This document shows, one piece after another, positions 1 through 8,631 of a stretch of 28,412 nucleotides of DNA (positions within the stretch are counted from its first letter, which is position 1; the number at the start of each line of letters is the position of its first letter). The stretch is from an uncultured Acetatifactor sp. (GTDB lineage Bacteria > Bacillota > Clostridia > Lachnospirales > Lachnospiraceae). The notes under the pieces were generated by a model that ran no database searches, was not told the DNA's origin, and worked only from the letters and a program-made list of their open reading frames with translations. The translations under genes were made by a program, and so were the position numbers. The stretch lies in the NCBI GenBank assembly GCA_910585665.1, contig CAJUFI010000057.1, forward strand, positions 1 through 28,412. Reading direction: 5' to 3'.

Positions 1-65
1 TTTTAATTATACTTCATTAGCCACTCCCGTTACAACTCTATTATAGCACTTCAGACTATCAGAAT

Positions 66-1529
66 GTGGAAGCCCCTTCGGGTCAGCTGCTGGCTCAGAA
101 GGCGAAGAGCGCGGTCTATTCCAGCAGTTCCGGAGCAGAACAGATGTTTGACCAGCTGGTGGGGATTTTCTCCTCAGTATTCGGCCTGATTACCTATTCC
201 GTCCTTGTGTTCCGGGTCATTCCCTGGGGGATTCTGCTGCTGTCGGCTGCCGGCGTCGCTGATTTCTTTGTGGGACTTCGTTTTTCCAAATGGCAGCGTG
301 ATAACAGGGATCAGTGGGCGGAGTATGACCGCCGTCTGAATTATCTGAACAATAAGGCGGGAGACTATCGCGCGGCAAAGGACGTCCGCCTGTTTGGCCT
401 GGGTTCCTGGCTGGAGACGCTGTACGGGGACTATTTCCGGAGCAGGGTATACTGGTACCGCAGAGAGGAGAACCATCGCCTGGTGATTCAGTGGGAGGGG
501 CTGCTCCTGGCTTTCGTCCGGGACGGGCTGATCTACGGGATGCTGATTTATCAGCTGTTCGCCAGGCAGATGGAAGTGTCCGACTTTATCTTCTACTTTA
601 CCATTATCACCCAATATTCTGTCTGGGTGTTCGGCCTGATGAACAATTTCGTGGCATTGAAGACATCCAGCTACACGGCGGAGGAAATCCGCCGGTTCCT
701 GGAGATGCCGGACTGCTTCCGCCATGGGGAGGGAGCGCCTGTCCCTGAGGAGGAGACCTGTCAGATAATCTTTGACCATGTGGGGTTCCGCTATGCCGAC
801 GCGGGACAGGATACCCTGGAGGATCTGGACTTTACCATCCGGAAGGGGGAGAAAGTGGCCATCGTGGGCGTCAACGGCGCGGGAAAGACCACGCTGGTGA
901 AGCTGCTCTGCGGGCTGTACGCGCCCACCAGAGGGAGGATTCTGGTAGGCGGGAGGGACATCAGGGAGTATGACATCAATGACTACTACGCCCTCTATTC
1001 CGTGGTGTTCCAGGACATCTACCTGATGCCCACCACCATAGCCAGGAACATCGCCCTGACAGAAGAGGAGCGGATTGACAAAGACAATCTGCGCCGGGCC
1101 ATCGCCCTGTCCGGCCTGGAGACGAAGATAGCGGATCTCCCCCGGAAGGAGGATACCCTGCTGATGAAAGGGATTCAGGAAAAAGGAATCGACCTGTCCG
1201 GGGGCGAGAAGCAGAAGCTGGCACTGGCCAGGGCCCTCTATAAGGATGGCCGGATGCTGGTGCTGGACGAGCCCACGGCGGCGCTGGATCCCATTGCGGA
1301 GAGCGAGGTCTACCAGAAATACAGCGAGATGACTTCCGGAAGGACAGCCGTCTTCATTTCCCACCGTCTCGCCAGCACCCGGTTCTGCGATACCATTCTG
1401 GTTCTGGAGGGAGGACGGATTGTGGAGAAAGGCACCCATGACCAATTGATGGAGCTTGGTGGGAAATACGCCGATATGTTCCGGATTCAGAGCCAATACT
1501 ACAGGGAGGGCGCACAGGATGAGCAATGA
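66..1529 (+). CDS. ABC exporter, N-terminally truncated (permease-ATPase)
   Basis: Type I ABC exporter half-molecule: a membrane domain followed by a complete ATPase domain. Residue positions in the 487-aa frame: Walker A GVNGAGKTT 268-276, Q-loop Q316, signature LSGGEKQ 377-383, Walker B MLVLDEP 397-403, H-loop H433. Relatives are about 580-630 aa; here the first one or two membrane helices are missing. The frame is open only back to base 21, after a TAG at 18-20, and the family-typical DYxxxE segment sits just before the GTG at 66, so the real 5' part has been lost or replaced. No ribosome-binding site precedes the GTG. The 3' end overlaps the next gene by 11 bp, which suggests translational coupling and a heterodimer. 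The substrate is unknown. Family call is firm; function as an intact transporter is doubtful. Confidence 0.85.
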   Translation: MEAPSGQLLAQKAKSAVYSSSSGAEQMFDQLVGIFSSVFGLITYSVLVFRVIPWGILLLSAAGVADFFVGLRFSKWQRDNRDQWAEYDRRLNYLNNKAGDYRAAKDVRLFGLGSWLETLYGDYFRSRVYWYRREENHRLVIQWEGLLLAFVRDGLIYGMLIYQLFARQMEVSDFIFYFTIITQYSVWVFGLMNNFVALKTSSYTAEEIRRFLEMPDCFRHGEGAPVPEEETCQIIFDHVGFRYADAGQDTLEDLDFTIRKGEKVAIVGVNGAGKTTLVKLLCGLYAPTRGRILVGGRDIREYDINDYYALYSVVFQDIYLMPTTIARNIALTEEERIDKDNLRRAIALSGLETKIADLPRKEDTLLMKGIQEKGIDLSGGEKQKLALARALYKDGRMLVLDEPTAALDPIAESEVYQKYSEMTSGRTAVFISHRLASTRFCDTILVLEGGRIVEKGTHDQLMELGGKYADMFRIQSQYYREGAQDEQ

Positions 1530-3417
1530 AAGGAAGAAAATAAGAACCATCGTCCAGGGAGTCCGTCTGATAGAGCGGCTGTCACCGCGCTTTCTGCTGT
1601 GCTGCATCGGCCAGGCAGCCTTAAAGGCGCTGTCCCCCTTCATCAATCTCTATCTGTCGGCAATCATGATCAATGGTCTCCTGGACAGGAAGGATATGGC
1701 GCAGATACTGATTCTGGCGGGGGTGATGGTGGCGCTGAACCTGGCCTGCGGCGGGCTTGCTTCCCTCCTGGACAGATGGGTCGGCGTGAAGCAGAGCATT
1801 CTGCTCACCCAGTTCAACTGGAACCTGAACAGGAAAATGATGGAGTTCTCCTATGCGGACGTGGAGAGCCACGCAGTCCAGGAACAGCGGGAGAGAATCA
1901 GGCAGATGGAACAGGTGAACAATATGGGGCTCTGGAACCTGATCCTCCCTGTCAGGGCCATAGTCCAGAGCGTCTTCAGCATTCTGTTCGCCCTTGCGGC
2001 ATTCTGCGCTGTGTTCCTGCAAGGCGCTACAGGGGGGAGCGGCAGCGCCCTGACGGATTTCTTCTGCTCGCCCTGGGCATCGGTTCTGCTGGTGGCGCTG
2101 ATTCTGGGAAATATCGCCGTCAGCCTTTGGACGGTGTCCCAGTCCACGAAAAAGGTCTTTGGGGCCTATGCGGGCCTGGTGCCCATCAATCAGGTGTACA
2201 CTTATTATCTGGAGAATTACATTGACACCTATCATTCCGGGAAGGACATACGGCTCTACCGTCAGGGAGACCTGATTCGGAGGGAGATGGAGCATTTGCT
2301 GGAAGACGGTCGGAGGCCTATGAAAAAGCTAAAAGGAATCGAGTTCAGGTACAGCGCCATAGGCGCCCTGGCGGCGTTCGGGATGAATCTGTTCCTGTAC
2401 CTGACGGTGGGGCTGAGGGCTTTGGCGGGGCTGTTCCCTGTAGGAAACATCGTGCAGTACATCGGAGGAATCAGCCAGTTCATCACCGGGTTTACCACGC
2501 TGGCAGGGCAGCTGACGCTGCTGACATCCAATGTGGAAGCTTTGGATCAGATACTGCAGTATCTGGGGAGGAAGTCGTCCCCGGGACCCTTGTCTTCGGA
2601 GCAGAAGGCGGCTGCGGGGCAGAAGGAGACTGCGGGGCAAAGGTTCTTGCCGGAACAGGTACAGCTCTCCGGAAATATAGAAATCGAATTCCGCAACGTC
2701 TCCTTTACCTACCCAGATACCGACAGAAAAGCCCTGAATCGACTTTCCTTTACGATTCGGACAGGCGAGAAGCTGGCAGTGGTAGGGGCAAACGGCAGCG
2801 GCAAGACTACCATGATTAAGCTGCTCTGCCGCCTGTACGATGCGGACGAGGGGGAAATCCTGGTGAACGGCATTGATATCAGGGCGTATGACAGGGAAAG
2901 CTATCAGAGACTGTTCGGTGTGGTCTTTCAGGACTTCCAGCTGTTTTCCTTTGGGCTGGGGCAGAACCTGGCGGGCGGTGTGGAGTACGATGCCCGGCGG
3001 GCGGAGCAGGCGTTGGAAGAAGCGGGCTTCGGGGAGCGTTTGCGCGCCATGGATCTGGAGACTTCCCTCTATAAGGATTTCGATTCCAGGGGCGTGGAGA
3101 TCTCCGGCGGAGAAGCACAGAAGATTGCCATAGCCAGGGCGCTGTATAAGCAGGCTCCCGTGCTGGTATTGGATGAGCCCACAGCGGCGCTGGATCCCCG
3201 GGCGGAATATGATGTCTACCGGAATCTGCACCATGTCTGCGAGAACAGGACGGCAATCTTTATCTCCCACAGGATGTCCTCCTGTAGGTTCTGCCAGAGG
3301 ATTCTGGTACTGGACGGGGGATGCCTGATCCAGGAGGGAAGCCATGAGGAGCTGCTAGAGGAGGAGACCGGGAAATACTGCCAGCTGTGGCGGTCTCAGG
3401 AGCAATATTATAAATGA
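1519..3417 (+). CDS. ABC exporter, permease-ATPase fusion
   Basis: A 632-aa type I ABC exporter subunit. The start is the ATG at 1519, preceded by GGGAGG, and overlaps the stop of the upstream ABC gene. About six hydrophobic segments fill residues 20-350. A Gln/Ala/Gly-rich linker follows, and then the ATPase domain with Walker A GANGSGKTT near residue 423, signature ISGGEAQ near 528, Walker B VLVLDEP and H-loop FISHR. A KDIRLYR motif in the membrane domain recurs in similar form in all four ABC proteins here, so they are paralogues. By analogy with paired Firmicutes exporters it probably dimerises with its overlapping neighbour. The cargo (peptide, lipid or drug) cannot be told from sequence. 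Confidence 0.93.
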   Translation: MSNERKKIRTIVQGVRLIERLSPRFLLCCIGQAALKALSPFINLYLSAIMINGLLDRKDMAQILILAGVMVALNLACGGLASLLDRWVGVKQSILLTQFNWNLNRKMMEFSYADVESHAVQEQRERIRQMEQVNNMGLWNLILPVRAIVQSVFSILFALAAFCAVFLQGATGGSGSALTDFFCSPWASVLLVALILGNIAVSLWTVSQSTKKVFGAYAGLVPINQVYTYYLENYIDTYHSGKDIRLYRQGDLIRREMEHLLEDGRRPMKKLKGIEFRYSAIGALAAFGMNLFLYLTVGLRALAGLFPVGNIVQYIGGISQFITGFTTLAGQLTLLTSNVEALDQILQYLGRKSSPGPLSSEQKAAAGQKETAGQRFLPEQVQLSGNIEIEFRNVSFTYPDTDRKALNRLSFTIRTGEKLAVVGANGSGKTTMIKLLCRLYDADEGEILVNGIDIRAYDRESYQRLFGVVFQDFQLFSFGLGQNLAGGVEYDARRAEQALEEAGFGERLRAMDLETSLYKDFDSRGVEISGGEAQKIAIARALYKQAPVLVLDEPTAALDPRAEYDVYRNLHHVCENRTAIFISHRMSSCRFCQRILVLDGGCLIQEGSHEELLEEETGKYCQLWRSQEQYYK

Positions 3418-3757
3418 ATCTGATTCTATGCCATAGGAACTGTCGGAAAATAACTGATGCAACTTGTTTACGAGAAAGCCTGGAAATACAAGGAAAACGG
3501 CTATAAACTCGACTCAGTTATTTGTAGGCAATTCCATACTCAGCTGACTGGTTTAGCGCGATAGATTTCGCTATACTGCTAAGCCATGATGTTGGGGCAA
3601 AAGGTTATCAGTGGACATACCCGATAAAAGCATGGGAATTTGGCGAACAATTTTCAAACAATTAACACAATTCGTGTTTGCATATGGTTTTGATTCTAGC
3701 ATCAAGCCATTACAGATGGAAGAATAGAAAAACACTGTGCTATAGGAGGGGAGCGGC
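3418..3757. other. 340-bp intergenic gap between the two ABC pairs
   Basis: No convincing gene is seen. It contains the inverted-repeat element at 3436-3535 and an imperfect hairpin further right, TGGTTTAGC paired with GCTAAGCCA. AT-rich sequence runs up to a good ribosome-binding site (AGGAGGGGAG) before the next ABC gene. The base composition and broken short frames look like mobile-element debris, but no transposase could be recognised. Confidence 0.5.
3436..3535. repeat. MITE-like imperfect inverted repeat element
   Basis: Left end 3436-3457 begins GGAACTGTCGG and continues AAAATAACTGA. The right end (3514-3535, read on the minus strand) begins GGAATTGCC and continues AAATAACTGA. The ends therefore match in inverted orientation over most of 22 bp, enclosing about 55 bp of non-coding DNA. 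ATA on both flanks could be a 3-bp target duplication. This is either a miniature transposable element or an IS remnant; only one copy lies in the window. Confidence 0.45.
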
Positions 3758-5731
3758 ATGTGGAGACAGAAGAACTCAGACAGACGACAGGATAGAAAGC
3801 AGACGAGAAGAAAGCAGACGAGAAGAAAGCATGCCAGAGGATGGCAAGCGGAAGGAGGCCAGGCCAGAGGAAAGCGGATCAGGGATAAATGGGACAACTG
3901 CCGGTACGTATTCCGCCGCCTGGGACAGGAGGAAGGGCCGGGGGCATTTGCCCTCTGCGGCGGGGATCTGGTGTTCGGCGTGCTCCTTCCCCTTCTGGAA
4001 GCCGCGCTGGCCGGAGCCGTTGCGGCCTGTCTGGTGAGCGGGAGGGCGCCGGGGGAGATTCTTCTGCTGGTGGCCGGGTACGTGATTCTGCTGCAGACAG
4101 CCCGGTACCTCCAGGGGCATCTGCGCGCCATGCGGGACAAAACCCTGTTCCTGTTCCGTATTGACATCATGTACGAGTTCAACCGCAAGACCCTGGAGAT
4201 GGACGGTCAGAGCCTGGAGACTGCCAAAGGGCGGGAGATGTGGGAAGCGGCGAAGCGGAATGTATACAATGGGAATCACTTCGGCATAGAAGCCTATGCC
4301 AAGAGCTTCTGGAACCTGTTGCTTAATCTGTGCGGCCTTGTGGTCTATGGGGCCATCGTGGGCCGGGAAAGCATATTTCTGCTGCTCCTTCTGGTGTCCC
4401 AGACCCTCCTGGTCACATGGTTCCATGGGGTGGCGGAAAAGCGCGCCCTCCGGGCAGAGGATGAGATAGATAGAAAGTGGAGCGGATTCCAGTACTTAAG
4501 GAGGGAATCCATTGTCCCCCAAAACGGGAAAGACATCCGGATGTACGGGATGGACAAATGGTTCCTGAAGACGTTCTATCAGATGATAGAGAGAAGCGTC
4601 TCTTTGCTGGACTGGCAGGAGAAGGGGTATACGGCAGCGGGCATCGCGAACCATCTGCTCTCCTTTGCCAGGAACGTGGCGGTCTACGGATGGCTCCTTG
4701 GCCGGATGGCGGCGGGCAGACTGGCTCTCCCGGCTTTTCTGCTGTATCTGGGGATTATAGCGGGGTTTGAGAACTGGGTGAGAGGTTTTCTGGAAGCGGT
4801 GATCAATCTGGAGAAAAACGAAAAAATAATCAAAAATTATCGAGACTTCATGTCATACGGAATCGTGGAAGAGGGGAAACCGGGGCCGAAGCGGGCGGGA
4901 AAGCTTCATGAGATACGGCTGGAGCATGTCTGTTTCCGGTATGAAGGGAACATGGAATGCCCGGAAGAAGGGCATTCCGGAGAGGATACGATCCATGACC
5001 TGAACCTGACGATCCGGGCCGGGGAGAAGCTGGCGCTGGTGGGGCTGAACGGAGCCGGGAAGACAACGCTGATCAAACTTCTGTGCGGACTGTACCGCCC
5101 CACTTCCGGAAAGGTCTGCCTGGACGGACAGGAGCTTCAGGATCTGTCCCAGAGAGAGGTCTTTCGAGAGTTCGCCGTGGTGTTCCAGGACGTGTTCACT
5201 TTTGCCTTCCCTGTGGCGGAGAATGTGACCTGTGTAAAGGCGGGGGAGGAGGATGGCCCCAGGCTGCGCAAGAGCCTGGAGGACGCGGGGCTCCTGGAAC
5301 GGGTGCAGTCGCTGCCGAAGAAAGAGCAGACCAGCATGGACAAGGATATGGATCCGGAGGGCGTCACGTTCTCCGGAGGGGAGCTGCAGAAGCTGATGCT
5401 GGCCAGGGCACTGTATAAAGACGCACCTGTAGTTATCCTGGACGAGCCCACTGCCGCCCTGGATCCAATCGCGGAGAGCGAGATGTATGAAAAATATGAC
5501 GAGATGATTCAGGGGAAAACAGCGGTCTTCATCTCCCACAGGCTGAGCTCCACCCGGTTCTGCGACAGGATTCTTTTCCTGGAAGAAGGGCGGATTGTCC
5601 AGGAGGGGAGCCATGAGAGCCTGATGAGGGAAGGCGGGCCCTACGCCGAGCTTTTTGCCCTGCAGGCCAGATACTACCAGAAGAATCCGGAATCTGTGGA
5701 CAGGGTTCCGGAAAGAATGGCATCTGTCTGA
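3758..5731 (+). CDS. ABC exporter, permease-ATPase fusion
   Basis: A 657-aa type I ABC exporter subunit. The ATG at 3758 has AGGAGGGGAG upstream. The first 50 residues are very basic and contain a perfect 15-bp tandem duplication (3796-3825), giving KQTRR twice; this is a divergent extension that may not be essential. Membrane segments fill roughly residues 65-350, including the shared NGKDIRMYG motif. The ATPase has Walker A GLNGAGKTT from residue 429, signature FSGGELQ, Walker B VVILDEP and FISHR. It is followed after 33 bp by a second complete ABC gene, so the two are probably one operon and one heterodimer. Substrate unknown. Confidence 0.92.
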   Translation: MWRQKNSDRRQDRKQTRRKQTRRKHARGWQAEGGQARGKRIRDKWDNCRYVFRRLGQEEGPGAFALCGGDLVFGVLLPLLEAALAGAVAACLVSGRAPGEILLLVAGYVILLQTARYLQGHLRAMRDKTLFLFRIDIMYEFNRKTLEMDGQSLETAKGREMWEAAKRNVYNGNHFGIEAYAKSFWNLLLNLCGLVVYGAIVGRESIFLLLLLVSQTLLVTWFHGVAEKRALRAEDEIDRKWSGFQYLRRESIVPQNGKDIRMYGMDKWFLKTFYQMIERSVSLLDWQEKGYTAAGIANHLLSFARNVAVYGWLLGRMAAGRLALPAFLLYLGIIAGFENWVRGFLEAVINLEKNEKIIKNYRDFMSYGIVEEGKPGPKRAGKLHEIRLEHVCFRYEGNMECPEEGHSGEDTIHDLNLTIRAGEKLALVGLNGAGKTTLIKLLCGLYRPTSGKVCLDGQELQDLSQREVFREFAVVFQDVFTFAFPVAENVTCVKAGEEDGPRLRKSLEDAGLLERVQSLPKKEQTSMDKDMDPEGVTFSGGELQKLMLARALYKDAPVVILDEPTAALDPIAESEMYEKYDEMIQGKTAVFISHRLSSTRFCDRILFLEEGRIVQEGSHESLMREGGPYAELFALQARYYQKNPESVDRVPERMASV

Positions 5732-5764
5732 CGGGTGCCCGGAATAAGTGAAAAAGGAGTAGTC

Positions 5765-7648
5765 ATGAATACATTCCGATCCATTCATAAGACAGGCTTT
5801 CGGCTGCTGAAAATGATTCATGCCGAAGATTCTATCGTGATCCCTATGTATCTGCTGAATCTGGTTCTTTCTCTGGGGCAGATTTATATCGGGCTGTTCC
5901 TGACGGCGGGGCTGGTGGACGCCCTGTTGGCGGGACAATACCGTCAGGCAGCCGGAGCGGCGCTCATGCTGCTGCTGGCCAATCTGTTCTTCGGCCTGGC
6001 TTCGCGGCTGATTCAAAGACGACTACAATGTCTTCAAAGGAAAATCTGGCTGGTGTTCTATGTCTGGCTGCGCAGAAAAGCTTTTTCCATGGATTATGAG
6101 ACCATGGAGAGACCGGAGGTGGCGGAGAAGCTTCTGTTTTCAGAGCGCACATCGGACATGCAGGGCGGCCTGGGGACATTGCTGTATCATTATTATGAGA
6201 TTCTGAAAGCAATCGTGAATCTATTGCTTTCCGTTTCTCTTGTGGCGCATCTGTGCCTGAGAAAGCCAGGGGCGGGGTTCGGCGTCCTGGGAGCCCTTGC
6301 GTCGCCGGTGCCCTCGGCGCTGCTGCTGGCGGGGATGATGGCGGGGACGGTATTCGGCGCATACAGGGCGTTCCGGCGGTTCGCGGAAGAGCGGCGGGCG
6401 CTTTTCGAGTCCCATACGGGAGTGGAAGACCGGGTGATGTACCTGACCCAGCAGGTGCTGGGCAACTTCAAGGCGGGAAAGATGATTCGCATCTATGGCA
6501 TGCAGGATATGATTCTGGAGAATCTCTCCGTCTTTCTGAAGAAATCCTGGGGACATTTTTCCGATGCCTGTGATGTGGAGAGGAAACAGGGTAATGCCAA
6601 CAGGCTGGTGGACAGCGTCTTCATTGTGGGAGCCTATCTGCTGGCGGCTCTGAAGGTGGTCACAGGGGCTGTGACAGTGGGGGCTTTTACCCAGTACGTG
6701 GGGGCGCTGCACCAGTTCGGGGGAGCCTGTTTCACCTTGATCGCAGTCCACGGGGATCTGCAGAAGATATGTACTTATATGGAGGAGTTCCTGGCCTTTC
6801 TGGACACGGAGAATCTGCATGTGAAGGGCTCCATCCCGGTGGAAAAGCGCACGGACGGAGAGTATGAGATTGCCTTTGAGCATGTGAGCTTCCGGTACCC
6901 GGGCACGGAGAAGCTGGTGCTGAAGGATGTGGACTGCAGGATTCGGGTCAGGGGGAAACTGGCGGTGGTGGGCCGGAACGGCGCCGGGAAGACCACTTTC
7001 ATCAAGCTTTTATGCCGCCTGTATGAGCCTGCCAGCGGGCGCATCACCCTGAACGGCGTGGACATTCGCAAGTATGACGAAGAGGAGTACAGAAGCCTGT
7101 TCGGAGTGGTGTTCCAGGATTTTAAGCTGTTCGCCTTCCCGGTGTGGGAGAATGTCACGGCGGGGAGAGCGCGGAATGAGACGAGGATCTGGGAGGTGCT
7201 GGAGCAGGCGGAGGCGGGCTCCATGGTGCGCGGGATGCCCGGAGGGCTGGACGCCTATCTCTACAAGGACATGGGGGACGGCGTGGAGATCAGCGGCGGA
7301 GAGGCCCAGAAGCTGGCGCTGGCCCGTGCCCTCTACAGGGACGCGCCGGTGGTGATTCTGGACGAGCCCACGGCTGCTCTGGATCCGAAGGCGGAAGCGG
7401 AAGTCTATGCCCGCTTTGACGAAATGGTAAAGGGCAGGACCAGCGTCTATATTTCCCACAGGATGGCAAGCTGCCGGTTCTGCGACGACATTATCGTCTT
7501 TGAAGACGGCAAAATCGTGGAGCGGGGCAGTCATGAAGCCCTTTCCGCCGCAGGCGGCAGCTATGCCAAAATGTGGAGCGCTCAGGCGAAATATTATGAT
7601 GCCGCTACAGATTCTCCTCCAGAAGCCCCAGCCTGCGCACGGAGCTGA
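5765..7648 (+). CDS. ABC exporter, permease-ATPase fusion
   Basis: A 627-aa ABC exporter subunit. The ATG at 5765 is chosen over an upstream in-frame ATG because AAGGAG lies 5 bp before it. Hydrophobic helices cover about residues 20-320 with the AGKMIRIYG motif. The ATPase has Walker A GRNGAGKTT from residue 403, signature ISGGEAQ, Walker B VVILDEP and YISHR. The likely partner is the preceding ABC gene. The last dozen codons (from about 7605) are antisense to a decayed glycoside hydrolase, so the original C-terminus has probably been replaced at a deletion junction. The catalytic domain is unaffected. Confidence 0.92.
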   Translation: MNTFRSIHKTGFRLLKMIHAEDSIVIPMYLLNLVLSLGQIYIGLFLTAGLVDALLAGQYRQAAGAALMLLLANLFFGLASRLIQRRLQCLQRKIWLVFYVWLRRKAFSMDYETMERPEVAEKLLFSERTSDMQGGLGTLLYHYYEILKAIVNLLLSVSLVAHLCLRKPGAGFGVLGALASPVPSALLLAGMMAGTVFGAYRAFRRFAEERRALFESHTGVEDRVMYLTQQVLGNFKAGKMIRIYGMQDMILENLSVFLKKSWGHFSDACDVERKQGNANRLVDSVFIVGAYLLAALKVVTGAVTVGAFTQYVGALHQFGGACFTLIAVHGDLQKICTYMEEFLAFLDTENLHVKGSIPVEKRTDGEYEIAFEHVSFRYPGTEKLVLKDVDCRIRVRGKLAVVGRNGAGKTTFIKLLCRLYEPASGRITLNGVDIRKYDEEEYRSLFGVVFQDFKLFAFPVWENVTAGRARNETRIWEVLEQAEAGSMVRGMPGGLDAYLYKDMGDGVEISGGEAQKLALARALYRDAPVVILDEPTAALDPKAEAEVYARFDEMVKGRTSVYISHRMASCRFCDDIIVFEDGKIVERGSHEALSAAGGSYAKMWSAQAKYYDAATDSPPEAPACARS

Positions 7649-8463
7649 TGAAGAACAACATGCTGCTGGAATACCAGCTGTTCCCCTCCAGGTCCTGCAC
7701 GGAAGCCGGATCCGAAATGGCCATGGACGGGAAAGGGTAGGGGGTCCAGAACTCCCGGGGGTTCTTCATATGCCGTTCATAGATGGAATCCGCCATGTCC
7801 TGATCCAGCAGATGCTCCTGGAACAGATTGGAAATCAGGATGGACAGGAACTTCCGCTTTTTCCCGTAACGATCCACACAGCCCTTGGGCAGTCCGGCCA
7901 GCCGTCTGCTGTTGTCGTGTCCGGTGTCGAATTCGCAGAAAAGCTCAATCAGGCCGGTGCCCAGGGTCATCCGGTTGGCGGTCAGCCATCTGTCCCATTT
8001 GGCGCATCCCTCATAGGTGTCCCTGAGCAGTTGTTCGTCTTTGGTGGCCTCATAGGCCTCCAGGCTAAGCTGGGTGAAAGAGATGCACTCCTGAATCTGG
8101 CCGTAGCTGAGCGGGGTGGGGCAGCTGGCCGTCCTCTTTCTGGTTCTCCAGGAATAAACGGACCTGGGATCTGGCCACATAGGCCATGGAAGGCTCCAGC
8201 CTGGCCCAGCAGACTGCATCGTAGACATGCTCCAGCCACACGCCGGGATAGGTGTTGGAAATCAGGAACAGGGGCTCTGGGTGGCCGGGAAAGGGCTTGA
8301 CGTGTGCGGACCGAATCCAGTCCATGGCTGCGCGGTACTTTTCCGCAATGGCCGCTTTGGGCGGCATGACAAGGATGTGTCGGACATATGGCGCTCCATT
8401 CTCCATGTACAACATGGTGTTTTTTGATTTTGAAAAATTGATTAAAAAAACCCGGAAATCCAA
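7605..8463 (-). pseudogene. Decayed MGH1/GH63-like glycoside hydrolase
   Basis: Two minus-strand frames together read like one glycoside hydrolase of the (alpha/alpha)6-barrel MGH1/GH63/trehalase-like type. The upstream frame (8463-8065) carries NTYPGVWLEHVYDAVCWARLE; the downstream frame (8228-7605) carries LSYGQIQECISFTQLSLEAY, FDTGHDNSRRL and FWTPYPFPSMAISD. The reading shifts by one base in the G-tract at 8113-8121. A segment appears deleted after GLPKGC, where the sequence jumps directly to YGKKRKF. The 5' end is lost near 8425, next to the tRNA terminator, and there is no start codon with a ribosome-binding site. The family name is from motif recall; the decay is directly visible. Confidence 0.7.
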
Positions 8464-8484
8464 TCTCTAGATTTCCGGGTTTTT
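8444..8484 (-). terminator. Terminator of the tRNA-Lys gene
   Basis: A perfect 10-bp stem (8451-8460 with 8470-8479, CCCGGAAATC/GATTTCCGGG) and a 9-nt loop. A-tracts and T-tracts on both sides allow it to work in either direction. It lies just downstream of the minus-strand tRNA-Lys 3' half. Confidence 0.8.
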
Positions 8485-8491
8485 CGGTTCG

Positions 8492-8540
8492 TGAGACATT
8501 GGGGATTCGAACCCCAGACAACTTGATTAAAAGTCAAAGT
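8492..8540 (-). tRNA. 3' half of tRNA-Lys(TTT): integration site (att)
   Basis: Read on the minus strand: anticodon stem TTTGA/TCAAG around the loop CTTTTAA (anticodon TTT at 8531-8529), a 5-nt variable region, T-arm TGGGG-TTCGAAT-CCCCA (8516-8500), acceptor 3' strand ATGTCTC (8499-8493) and discriminator A at 8492. No CCA is encoded. No D-arm or matching acceptor 5' strand (GAGACAT expected) lies upstream, where element DNA begins instead. This is the leftover 3' end expected at one border of an element inserted into a tRNA gene; the intact tRNA should lie at the far border, outside the window. Confidence 0.85.
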
Positions 8541-8586
8541 GTATCCGGGCAGAATCCCCGGAAAATACAAGGGCCATAGATATTTT

Positions 8587-8606
8587 GTGAGACAAAAGTG
8601 AGACAT
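8587..8606 (+). repeat. GTGAGACA direct repeats, candidate integrase arm sites
   Basis: GTGAGACA occurs at 8587-8594 and 8598-8605, starts 11 bp apart (about one helical turn), and again at 8491-8498 inside the tRNA acceptor end. Their position between the att core and int is where a tyrosine integrase's arm-type sites would be expected. Binding is inferred. Confidence 0.45.
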
Positions 8607-8631
8607 CTTGGTTTTAGGGCTATCATATCAT

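Noticed and set aside
174..1646. A 490-codon antisense frame opposite the first ABC gene
   Set aside because: The plus strand carries all ABC ATPase motifs; the antisense product has none and no start signal.
7500..8300. A 266-codon plus-strand frame downstream of the fourth ABC gene
   Set aside because: It is antisense to the glycoside hydrolase remnant, which carries recognisable motifs. No ribosome-binding site and no known features.
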